Source: Charina bottae
Taxonomy: Eukaryota > Chordata > Lepidosauria > Squamata > Charinaidae
Direction of reading: 5' to 3'
Length of the DNA stretch: 64,000 nucleotides
Assembly (NCBI GenBank): GCA_023362775.1
Contig: JALMGJ010000029.1
Coordinates: 5,212,768-5,276,767, forward strand
Shown: positions 33,401 to 45,400 of the stretch, piece after piece
Position numbering within the stretch: the first letter of the stretch is position 1
How the letters are laid out: each line of letters starts with the position of its first letter
The notes under the pieces: generated by a model
The model's database searches: none
Told to the model about the DNA's origin: nothing
What the model saw: only the letters and a program-made list of their open reading frames with translations
Position numbers and translations under genes: made by a program

Positions 33401-36400
33401 ATTCAGTGTAATCACAATAAGGATGTCTACCATGTAATTCAGGCTGTATGTGTATCCTGGGTCATCTGCATCCTTTATGCATGAGCCTGAATATCAGTTG
33501 AAATATTTCCTCTCCCATTTACCTCTCGCAGATTCTTCAGAATGAGCAGCTGGATGAAATCTCTTCTCTGGCCAGTGAAGAAGTGTCTGCAGTCAGTCAG
33601 GCTTGGTTTACAACCAAAGAGGATAAGGATTGCTTAACCAACAAAGGCAAGTTTACATTTTCTCACTGTGGAAGGCATCCTTCTATCTTCCACAGGGCGA
33701 ATACCCGTGAATATTTGGTGCATGATGTACATGGTAGAAAAGTATGACATTATTTTGATATAAATTAATCCATTTTATTAAAATAATTTGAGGAAAACAT
33801 GCTAGCTTTTTTTACAATGAGAGCCAATGCATTTTTATAGCTTGTATTTTATTGGTTTCTATGTCACTCCAGCCTTTACATTTTTTTTCTTGTCTAGAAA
33901 TAATAGAAACTCTTCATGTACAATTTTAGGCATTAATCATCAGTGCTAACATCAACATTTGTGTACATATACTATTTAATTTGCTGTGTGTATGAAAAGT
34001 TTACTGATAAATGCTTGTTGAGTTGGGTGCACAGTTTTAAAGCCACTTTGCCTGACGCTCACTTGGAAAATTATTGGAAAAATTATACTGTGATTTAATT
34101 ATATCTTATTTATTATATTTTAATCCACCCAATAATTACCATTCTCTGTCAGATTACATTAAAAATGATGCTGTAGTGGCACCAATAAATTACTAAAATT
34201 TATTTGCTTGATTAGTAGTGGATCTAAATAAACCCACTCTGCTTCTCTGTGCTAATTGTTCCCCATAAGTTTAACTACTAGTAGGGTGTCTGTGTGTGAC
34301 AAATTCTTCTCCATTTTTAAGGTCATAAGTGGAAACAGGGAATGTGGTCGAAGGAAGAAATTGAGATTTTGATGAGTAACATTGAGCGTTATTTAAAGGT
34401 TTGTGTTGCTGTCAATATGCCTCCTAGTTTCAGACGTTGGTCTCTTCTGTCTGCTGGGTTTCAGAACTTTCATCAAGGATTCCATTTGCACTGTAGGGTT
34501 TTTCCATGTTCTCTGCTGTAGCCCCCAATTTCCTGGAAACAGACTCCTGAATATTGAGAAGTGCCTCTATCTCAGTATGTGGGGAGAACTCCCTCTTCAC
34601 CTGAGTGTGCAGGAGCTTATACAGCAGTGGGGGGCGTGGGGGCTCAGCGGGTAAGACGCCAGGCTTGTCGATCCGAAGATCGCAAGTTCAGAGGTTCGAA
34701 TCCCTAGCCCCGAGTGACGGAGGGAGCTCGCGCACCAGCCCCAGCTCTTGCCAACCTAGCAATTCGAAAGCATGCAAATGCAAGTAGATGAATAGGTACC
34801 ACTTGGGTGGGTAGGTAACAGCGTTCCGCGTGCGTCATGCCGGCCACATGACCGCGGAAGTGTCTTCGGACAACGCTGGCTCTTCGGCTAACAAACGGAG
34901 ATGAGCACCGGCCCCTAGAGTCGGACACGACTGCACAAATGTGCGGGGGGAACCTTTACCTTTACTATACAGCAGTGGATCTGGCTAAGCAGCATCCAGA
35001 CTGTTTATTTACCTATTTAACTAAATGGCGAATGGTGCTTTTGTTTAAAATGGGATTGTCCATCCTTTTTACAGCCTTAATTCAAGGACTTAGTAGTTGG
35101 CAATGGATCCAACGGATCTTAAATCGGGACATCCTGAATCCCAGCTTCACCCTGATTGACGCTGATCCAACCTTTTCTTAAAAGTACTTAAGAATGCCAT
35201 TCCATCCAATTTCATTAAGCAGCTTGTCTTCCATGTAGAGAGAGCTATAAAGAACTTTTTGGTTAGAATTGTTTATAATGAATTTCATTTTGTAATTAAA
35301 AAAAAAAGATTACTGATTTGAACCTCTTTGTTTTGACTTTTAAAATCCATTAGAAATATGAAAAGTTCATTTCTCCCATATTTGATATCGGCTGAAATGA
35401 ATTTCACACCTTTTTCAGGTTACTAGTTGTTATTTAAAAAAAAGAAAAAACACTGCTGCCTTCCTAATTTAATCTCATATTAAATGTATAGTCATTACAA
35501 TTATTATATAATCGAGCAATAATAAAAGGTCTTTGTTATTTAGCAGCCTTCTTAAACATGCAAAATCAGATACCGCCTTATCTCTCCACCCCCTCCAGAG
35601 GTGATGGTCTTTCATTCCCATTTACCATCACAAACAATAGCTGGCTAAGATTAATTAGAGTTTTAATTGCCCAGCTCATTTGGAGGAGCCTGTCCTGAAA
35701 AATCAGTTTTCATTTACTGTCCAACGATGGGAAACTTAAATTGTCATCCCACTCTTAATGTGACTAGGCACGTGGAATAAAAGATGCCACTGAAATCATC
35801 TTTGAGATGTCAAAAGATGAAAGGAAAGATTTCTACAGGACCATTGCGTGGGGTTTGAACCGGCCTCTCTTTGCTGTTTATAGACGAGTACTTCGCATGT
35901 ACGATGACCGAAACCACGTTGGCAAGTATGAAACTTCCTAATGTTTGACCTGAATGGTAGGATTTTGAGTTGTGAATAGCTTGTTGCTCAGGGCAACAGG
36001 TTCTAGCTTGAAGAGTAGAGACCTAAAATGTTGGAAAGTGATGATGTTATGTGAACTAATTGACCAGGAAATTATATAAAACACTAGCTGTAGCTGTGAA
36101 AAAAAAAAGTAAAGAGGATCTCCAACTGAGACCTTCACCCTCCATAGGACCTCATCACATTATTGATAAGGCAAAACATTTGGGAATCTTTTCTCATTTA
36201 CTGAAATTTACCTGGAGATCTGTAAGTACAGTAGATCCAAATTTAACTTCTGCCCATTCCTGTAATAAATATCCTGAACATCAATCCAGACAAGGTGGAG
36301 GCCATGTTCATAGATGGTGTCTCCACACAGATTAATAGTATTTAATCTGCTTTAAGTAAGATTGTGTTCTTTTAAAATAGGAATTTTTAGGCCCTGGCTG

Positions 36401-39400
36401 AAAAGTGTGGCTTGAATGACCATGAGGCAATGAAGAACCGATTGCTAGTTTCCTGCTATAGTGACAAGGAGCAGATTACACAACTTCTTTCCTAGTGATC
36501 CTAATTAAAATCATGATTTCCCACAGTGAGAAACTAGCAAATTGTATGCAAGATGGTGAAGAACTCATGGCTTCCCCTTTGCTCCACGTGTTTCCTCAAG
36601 ACAATGGAACAAGATGCATTTGTATAATGTGTGTATGTTTATATCTTCATTAAATATGCTGTTTAAATGTTTAACAGGTATACTCCTGAAGAAATTGAAA
36701 AGCTCAAAGAGTAAGTTTTATTTTAATCAGATTTTGCCAATAGTTCATATTCCATTCTAGAAGCTTGGTTTAATCTTAGATTGACAGGTGGAGATTCATG
36801 AACTGATATTCAAGAGAGAAAAGAAACATCAAAATGGATTGTGTGAATTAAATACTCTCCAAAAGCCTCTGCATTTGCACTGGGCTTTAGGGGAGACCTT
36901 TCAGCTTTGTTTGGGGCAAATAACTTGATTACAAAGGCTGTGTTAAGTCTGTGCTGTATGCCATATAGAAGTTCATGCTCTATGTCACAGCCAGCCTTAG
37001 CTGACAGGAACCTACAGAAAGACCAAGATGCTGTCTACTGTTCAGAGACCTGATTTGATACTGGCTGTATAAACACCAAAAAAGCTCTCATTAGTGCATG
37101 TCAAGAATACAGAGATCCCCCACCATCCTTATATACTGTATATCTAAAGAAGCAATACAGACAACTGCTCAAAAGTGAAAAGAGGGAGGCCACAAGGATG
37201 CCCTGGGAACAGCTGATTACGGTGGCTCAGTCTAGAAACTCAGCATTTTTTCCCTCCAAAAGTTACCTCAATGTGATTGCGTCATCCATGCAGCAGTGTG
37301 GGAGGAATACTGGCAGGAGCTGTAGAAAAGGGATGGAGAAGCTACTCCTGTGTTAAATCTGGATGTGGAGACACCCCCTCCCCCCAAAGGGGCCAACAGT
37401 AACCTGCTCTGTGTCAGAGGCTTTCAAGCTCTTTCAGGGCGCAGAACTAAGAAAAATAATAATCCCAGAGCCTTTGATCAAGAGGCAAAGCTCTACTGAT
37501 AAAAAATTGGCTGCATTCACATTTGTTTGTTTGTTTATTGCCCTTAGTTTCTCGGAAAACCCCATCAAGTTCTTACAGAATCTTAGGATTCTGCAGAACT
37601 CAAGTTGAAAAAAACTGTTCTATTTGATTCCACGTTACTCCTCTGGTGCAGTTGTTTCAGCACTGGGCCGTGTCCTGAATCTCATCCAAAAGAGGTCAAG
37701 ATAACCAGCTTCCTTCAGAGCCCTTGGAAGCTGCAGGCTGACCACTTTCTCAGCAACCTTCCCCCAAAAGGAAGGGTTGGAGGCAAGTTGGAAATTATCC
37801 GTCACTGTAGGGTCCAGCAATGGTTTCTTGAGGACGGGGGTAGACTACCACGTCCTTAAGTGCAGACCCTTCCTCAAGAATGAATTCAGTTGAATTGTTT
37901 CACCTGGTATCAGGCCCAATTCAGGCTTAACTAACTATGAATGCTGGGGTTAGTAGCCATAGTTTGAGAGTGAATACTGATCTACCCTCTTAGTATGAAA
38001 TATCTCTCAGAATGGACCTTCCTTATCTTATTTTTTATTGCCAGAAAAACAAATGCTGCTTCTTTGAATGTACCATGATTGATTGGAAAGAATTTCTTGT
38101 CCTTTGCAAGAAAGTGGATTTCCTCTTGAGTTCCAGCTAGCTGGCACAAAACAGGCCTTGCCTCCGGGATCATAAGCCAACTTCCAATGCTCATTCTGGA
38201 CCGGAAGAGCAATTAATTTTATGCATGGCTTGTCCCATTCAGTTGAGAGGCAGGATTGAACCTAAGAGGATTGTATGCAGAGGAATAGAATTATTCTGAC
38301 TGAAACGGCTTTGATATTTTGATTCGTAGTTATGAGTATTGTCAGGAAACAAATGTAAATCTTACAAAAAACCATGATGCAGTAATTTGAGAAGCAAAAG
38401 TGAAAGGGTCAATTATAGATTTTATGTTATATTTTAACAGTTTTCTCTGTGTGCAAGTTGACCTGCTTGTTAGGAACTGGTGCAGCTCTTTGTGCGGGAT
38501 CCATATCCCATTCTTTCTAAAACACCTCAAGCCTAAGTAAGCTCTTGTACTGTATACTGTACTGTATTTATAGAAAGGAACATTTTGGAATGATTATCTT
38601 GGCTTTTTGCTCCTATCCCCATCAGTGTATATTAGCCTACCGTGCAATAACTGATCTTCATAGTCCTGATGAACAGATCTAATAGCTTTTTCCTTTAGAT
38701 TAAGAATAAAGCATGGTAATGACTGGGCGACGATAGGAGCAGCTCTTGGTCGAAGCGCTTCGTCAGTAAAAGACCGATGCAGGCTGATGAAGGACACTTG
38801 CAACACAGGTACAACTATTAAAATAACTGCCCAAGAAAATCTAGTTGTGCCTGTGGAATGGCTTTGCCAGTGGAACCAGCTTCACCAATGCATAAATTGG
38901 CTTAAATAAAATATCTTTAATGCCACACCTTTCAAAACGTTTTTATGGATTTATTTACCAAACGAATCACGATTAAAGCTTTTGAAAGAGATGTTTTGCA
39001 ATGTGTGTTAACATGAAAAAGCACCTCTCTTCAAGGTGTTAAAGCAGCTGTTCCCCTTGCAAGCCTAGTGCAGTTGCTTCAAAATCTTTTCCCAGTTGTC
39101 TGTGCAGTTGCTTCAAAATCTTTTCCCAGTTGTCTGTGCATGCATGTAGCTGCGCAGGAACCCTTGTGAAGGATCTGTAAACAAAGCAGATTTGGCATGG
39201 ATATTCATGTTTAGAAAGCCAGGGAACCCTTTCGAAGAAATCATGAATTATCCAAAATACATGGCTGCTTTTAACAATTTGAAGAGAGGAACATCATTCA
39301 GATTAACATCCTTTGCAAGACACCTCTTTTGAATGGCAAGGCACACTCTTAATAAATATGAGCTTTAGGTTATTACGCTTTGTATAGCAGCGGTCCCCAA

Positions 39401-42400
39401 CCTTTTTTCCACGGACCGGGGGGGTGGGGTTTGCAGCCAGGAGCCAGTCATGCGCACTGGGGGGGCGGGGTTTGCAGGCGGGAGCCAATTGTGCACACTG
39501 GGGGCGGGGTTTGCAGGCAGGAGCCAATCATGTGCACCGGGGGCGGGGTTTGAAGGAGGGAGCCCCGCAGCCCACTTCCTAACAGGCGGCAGCCCACAGG
39601 TTGGGGACCCCTGTTGTATAGGATATTAGGGTATAGGGTTCTGTCAACTGGTTCTGGGAAAGATTCAGACCTTCCATATCTTCTGAATTGTTTGTGCATT
39701 GGCAAGTACATTGTTTGCCTTCAAAAGCACATTGGTGATTTGTAAGGAGCTGTCCATGGTACATCCAGAATTCATTCTATTTGCTGCCTTATGGGAATAT
39801 GTTGCAACCTCTCTTCTACACTGAACAGTGTGCCTCAGAATGCCTTATCATGTGGGATGCTCTATCCAAATAGCTGTCCATTTAGCTTTGTCCTTCCTTA
39901 CACACTATATCCGTCTGCCTCTCTCTCCAGTATCTCCTCCTGATCTGATCTGACCATAAATTAATGAAACCTCCTTGTGTTATGGCTGCAGTTGACTGAT
40001 CACAAAGATGTCACAGCATCCCCGCGATCACATGATCGTGATTTGGGCACTTGGCAGCCAGCTCACACTTACGATGGTTTCAGCATCCTGTGGTCACGTG
40101 ATCTCCAATTGCGACCTCCCCTGCCAGCTTCCCACTAGCAAAATCATTGGGGAAGCCAGCAGGGAAGGTTGCAAGTTGCTCTTGTAGGTCACTCCCATTC
40201 CTGCTGCTTTTTCTCCCAAGGAGCCCCTGGGTGGATCTCGTACTCCGTAGTGCCTGCCTGCCCACACTTGTGCCCACCTGCATTTCCTAGCACTTGCCCG
40301 CACTTGTGCCCACCTGTAGCTCCCACCTGAGAGCCTGCCTGCATTCGCACCTGCCCATAGCACCCACCCGCACTCCGTAGCTCTCGACCGCTGGCCCACT
40401 TGCGAGCCGCCTAAGGAAAGGCTTGTCGTGACCACGACTTGTGCCTTCCCGCTGGCTTCCCCATTGACTTGACTTGTTGGAAGCCGGCAGGAAGTTGCAA
40501 GTCGTGGTCACATGAGGTGCTTGCTTAACGACCTGTGGCCCTTGCTTAATGACTGCAACAGGGACTGCCGGGATTGATGTCGCTGAGCGGTGCAGTGATG
40601 TCATACTTTACGACCGCATCACTTAGCGACGGAAATTCCAGTCCCAATTGCCCTTGTAACCCAAGGACTGGGATACAGATCTGGAGGGCTCTCCTTTGCT
40701 TATCCAATTTCTACCATAGATATTGGTGTTTTTCAACTCTCTTTGGTCCCAATCACTGCCTTCTGCTGAACAGCAGGTCCTGGTCAACAGGACAGAAAGC
40801 TGTTTTAAAAAATGAGAAGGTACAGAAGCCTCTCTACTTCCTCCCTATAAAAATAACACACAAGAAGGAGAAAGAATAAACTCTAGATGTTGGGCTTAGT
40901 TCTGGGGTGGGGAGTGTTTTTCTCTTCCACGCCATGCATTATCACTTGGGTTGTCTTTAATTCAGGGAAATGGACCGAAGAAGAGGAAAAGAGACTAGCA
41001 GAAGTTGTCCACGAACTGACTAGCACGGAGCCCGGGGACATCGTCACGCAAGGCGTTTCTTGGGCTGCTGTGGCAGAACGAGTGGGGACCCGGTCGGAAA
41101 AGCAGTGCCGCTCCAAGTGGCTCAACTACCTAAACTGGAAGCAGAGCGGAGGCACTGAATGGACAAAGGAAGATGAAATCAACCTGATTCTTAGGTTTGC
41201 ACCACTTGACTTGGGAAGGACGAGGATTGGGGCAGCGGGAGAGACCGAAGTGACGGGTGCTGGGAGTCCGGCAGCCCCGGGTTTCCTTTTCAAGTACCGA
41301 GATGTTGTGGAATCCTCTCCCAACCATGTCTTCCCTGCTCAAAGTTTCCAGACATTTCTTATTTAAATATTCAGGGTTCACAGTAGGTGGCAGCGCCTTA
41401 CCAACTTTGGCTGATCTCAAAAAAGGCTAAGGAAAGTTTGGGCTTGGATGGGCGATCACCAGAAAAATCAGAAACGAAAGGTAGACTACACTGGGAAGTA
41501 GAAAACAAATTCCAGAAGCAGGCAGTGACAAACCCTTCCTGTGTTCAGGCCAAGAAAGCTACCCAGATGCATGCAGGTGGTCCCCAGGAGCCAAGGTTGG
41601 CTTGAGGGAGATTTTACTGATAATGCTTTGTTTAATCTTTAAAAGGAGTCCAGATGAACAGTTGACTTATCCACATGGAGGAGGAACATCATGGGAAACT
41701 GATAATGCAAGCTATGTCCTGAGATGAGTCCTCACAGAGGGTGGCTCATCCACTAGGCTGTTTCAGCCTTGTGGCCTCCCTGCTAATATTGTTGTAAAAG
41801 TTGTAAATCCACCAGGAGTCACTCTGGAGGCTACTTTTTGAGTCCTGATTGTCCAATAAAATTTTACGAGCTGGGGAGGAGGGCAGGAAGATCAGGAGGC
41901 ATTTCTGTTAGAAGTCACCGCCTTCTCTGACACATTCCTTTTTCCATGTTCTCCTGTCAGAATAGCAGAGCTAGAAGTGTCTGATGAAAATGACATCAAT
42001 TGGGATTTGCTGGCCGAAGGCTGGAGTAGTGTGCGCTCACCCCAGTGGCTTCGTAGCAAATGGTGGACTATCAAGAGGCAGATCGCAAACCACAAAGAGG
42101 TTTCATTCCCCGGTAAAGAGTTAAGTTTATTCTTGGCTTGCCCCAGTTTATAAATTCTCCGTCACAGTTCAAACCTAATAGTGTTCCAGTTGGTTGAGCG
42201 ATTGAAGCTAAGATAGGAGAGGGAAAACTAAAAAGTTAGGACTTCAGGCTCAGGAATATTTCTAGCACGGTTGCTTTAGTTTGAGACCTTGAATATTAAT
42301 GCATATCTGTGAAAAGTCCTGATGTTTTCCTTACAGGGACACCTTTGGAAGTTTCCCTGACTAAAATGTAGAATGGTTGAATTCGTAACAATTCAGGGAT

Positions 42401-45400
42401 GGGGGAATCATTCCAATTTTTTTTATATTCACAATCAAGGTGCCCCCTCTTACTCCAGGAAGCTGTGACTTTCCATTTCTTTGCTTGATTTTTGATTGCT
42501 CTGCTTCTAGCTCCAAAGAGTGGTTTCACATTTTAAATGGGCTGTTTCAATCATTATGGAAGAGGTCCGAGCACAGCCTTTCCATAATGATTAAAACAGC
42601 CCATTTCAAACTCAAAACAACTCTTCTGAACTCAAAGCAAAACTTCTAAAATTGGAAAGAGTTGCAGTTTGAACTATTTACCGCAGCCCTGGAGAGGACT
42701 GCTCTTTCCTCTGGTAACTGGAGGATACTTGGAGAAAATAGCTGATCACCAGCAGATGACCAAGTAAGTGGTTAAATACAAGGATCCTAGATCCTTGTCT
42801 AGGATCTTGTTCACTCTAACTTGCTATCGTTAATAAGTAATTTAGGCACAATTGTTCTTGGTACCCGTTATTTTTATTATATAAATGTGTACTTTTGTTT
42901 AATGTTTCCAGCAACATGAATAACTTTTTGTTTGTTCCAGTTCTTATAAAAGGTCTGAAACAACTTCATGAAAGCCAAAAAAATGCTCCGGGGCACCAAC
43001 TTTCAGAGACTAAATCTTTACCTGGGTTGCCAAACTCTCATTCTGGTTCTGGCGTTCAGCATGTCCAGATTCGAGTGGCTCGTTTGGAAGAGAATTCGGG
43101 CAATTCTCCTGGCCCCATGGCAGCCCTACAGATTCCAGTCCAGATCACCCATGTCTGTAAGTAGCTGAAGCTCATGCCTTGATGTCTTTCTCCAATCAGG
43201 TTTTACTGCATTTTTCTAATTAGGATCTTCTGTTCAGGATGTGCTACGAGCAACATTCATAGAGTGCAAGTATTGCTGGGGGGTGGGGGTTGTATGGTGG
43301 TAACCACCGTTACAGTCATGTTGATATGAAAAGTTGAACAAGTGTTGCACGTTCAGTTATGGAAATTAATGAGAGCCAGTGTGGTATAATGGTGAAGGTG
43401 TTGGTCTTTAGCCATGGAAGTTCACTTGGGACAAGTGTTATTTCTCAGCCCAACCTACCTTACAGGTTTGCTGTTGGAAAAAATGGAGGAGAAGGGTAGA
43501 CCACCTGAGCTCCTGGAGGAAAGGCAGTATATAAATCTACAAATAAATAAAATTGTCCTATCTGTCCCACGTGCATAATCTTGGTCACATACATTCCCCA
43601 CTTCTGTTATCCTTTCTCCACTTTCTCTCCAGCTGGTAACGGTCAAAACTTCCATTCTTTCTTAGAGAGACTGCAATGGATTACCCAGCATGGTGCCTCT
43701 AATTGCTTTTGGTCTGTGCAAGCTTAAAGTCTTGCATATTTTATATTGTGGCTTTTCAGATTCACTGAGCCACTGGCTCTATCTGCAGAGTCTTTCCTAG
43801 ACATGCTCAAGTCACAGCTATGGTTGCGCCTTTGCTCTTTGAATGCAGCTGCTGTGTAGGCGTTAGAGTGGATTCATGATGACCAGGATTGTGTAAGAAT
43901 CCAGATAGCCCTTCAAAGTAGGGATGATAACTAAACAAATCATTGTGATATTGTGGGCTGAATCTTTCTGTATTGCCAAGACTAAGAGGAGAACAAGATG
44001 CAAAACAATTGCAAATGTGGTCATGGCAAATGTTTGTTGTTTCTTTAAAATGCTATTCCATGGGTCACCACTGCTAATATTCTTAGCATCATTGCATTCC
44101 ATACTCTTGCCAAGAAGACTACATGAACATGGACATGGAGTTATTCAGAGTGGAGCTTGACTTTACGGAGGCTTGACCTTTCATTTTATAGTTAGTGAAT
44201 CTGACCACTGCAGGCACTGAAGATTTATTGAGTAGAGAACAGCATTGTGCAGATACACACAGAGAGAGTTGGAAGGGTGCCATAGCCAGCATTCAGATAA
44301 CTTGTGTGTTTCCATTAGCCAAGGCAGACTGCTGTTCCTCCCCTAAGGGGACTGAGATTTAATTCGTCCTCTGAAGCTAACAAAATCTGGCCCAATGAGT
44401 AAATCACGGTGGGAGTCTTCCCAGAAACCCTGTTGAAGCTATCCCAAGCCTTTTGCAACAGTAGCTTCTTAATATGCAAAGTTCCTTTCCTTGTTCCTTG
44501 TTTGACAGCTTGGGAGAATCATCCTTCGGTGCATGTTCTATTTTACATTCTCTTGTCAATTAATATGCTCAGGGCTTATTTCCTGATTTGAATCTTTGGT
44601 CCTGTTTTGTTTTGTTGTGTTTTTTCTCGTGTAGCTTCTGCCGATTCCCCTGCTGCTTCTGTTGACTCTGAAACTATAACACTAAATAGTGGAACATTAC
44701 AGACCTTTGAGATTTTGCCAGTAAGTATTATGGAGTTGACTTTATTATAATGCACTGAACTTGTTTTACCTTTTTGCAGTTAAAGATCTTAATCAAGATA
44801 TTTAAAGTTCTAGTACAAAGTAGAACATGTATCTACATCAGCATCTCCCATTCTGATGCTCTTTCCAGATCTATTGTGAATACAACTCCCAGAATTCTCT
44901 CTTTTTTTAATAAAGACTTTATTAGAGTTTCAAAATACAAATAAAATACAAAGTGTAGAAAACCTTGAGGAAACAGCTAAAAAAAAAAGAACTTAAAAAG
45001 TGCAGAAATAACTAGGAAGAAATACAAAGAAAGTGACTTCCAACCTTCTCCAACACAAATATGAATACAAGTATTGATACGTTGATCTCTTACTCTTAAC
45101 TAAACCTTAATAAACATTATTTCTATCAAAAATAACAATTTAATCATCAAAACCCAAACTCAAGGCTTCATTTTTTTCAGTTACAAGCAAATAGCCCAGA
45201 AGCGGTTTCCACATAGAAACAAATCCAGTCACAGTATTTTCTCTTATCAATGCTGTCAATTTTGCCATCTCCGCCAACTCCAATAACGTCACCGCCCATT
45301 CTCCCATTGTGGGAATTGTGCTTCTTTCCATCTTCGCACGCACAAAGGTCTTGCTGCTGTCGTCATATACAGAAGCAGAGTCCCAGATCAACTCCCAGAA

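Noticed and set aside
33651..33652. GT donor (GTTTAC) for the DMTF1 exon ending near 33650
   Set aside because: It shifts the reading frame into the next exon and destroys the conserved NKGHKWKQG join; GCAAGT at 33647 keeps it.
34640..34720. tRNA gene-like sequence with A and B boxes (also at 745, 26246, 46600, 62690)
   Set aside because: All are SINE heads joined to a common body and tail with target duplications; no intact cloverleaf or anticodon arm.
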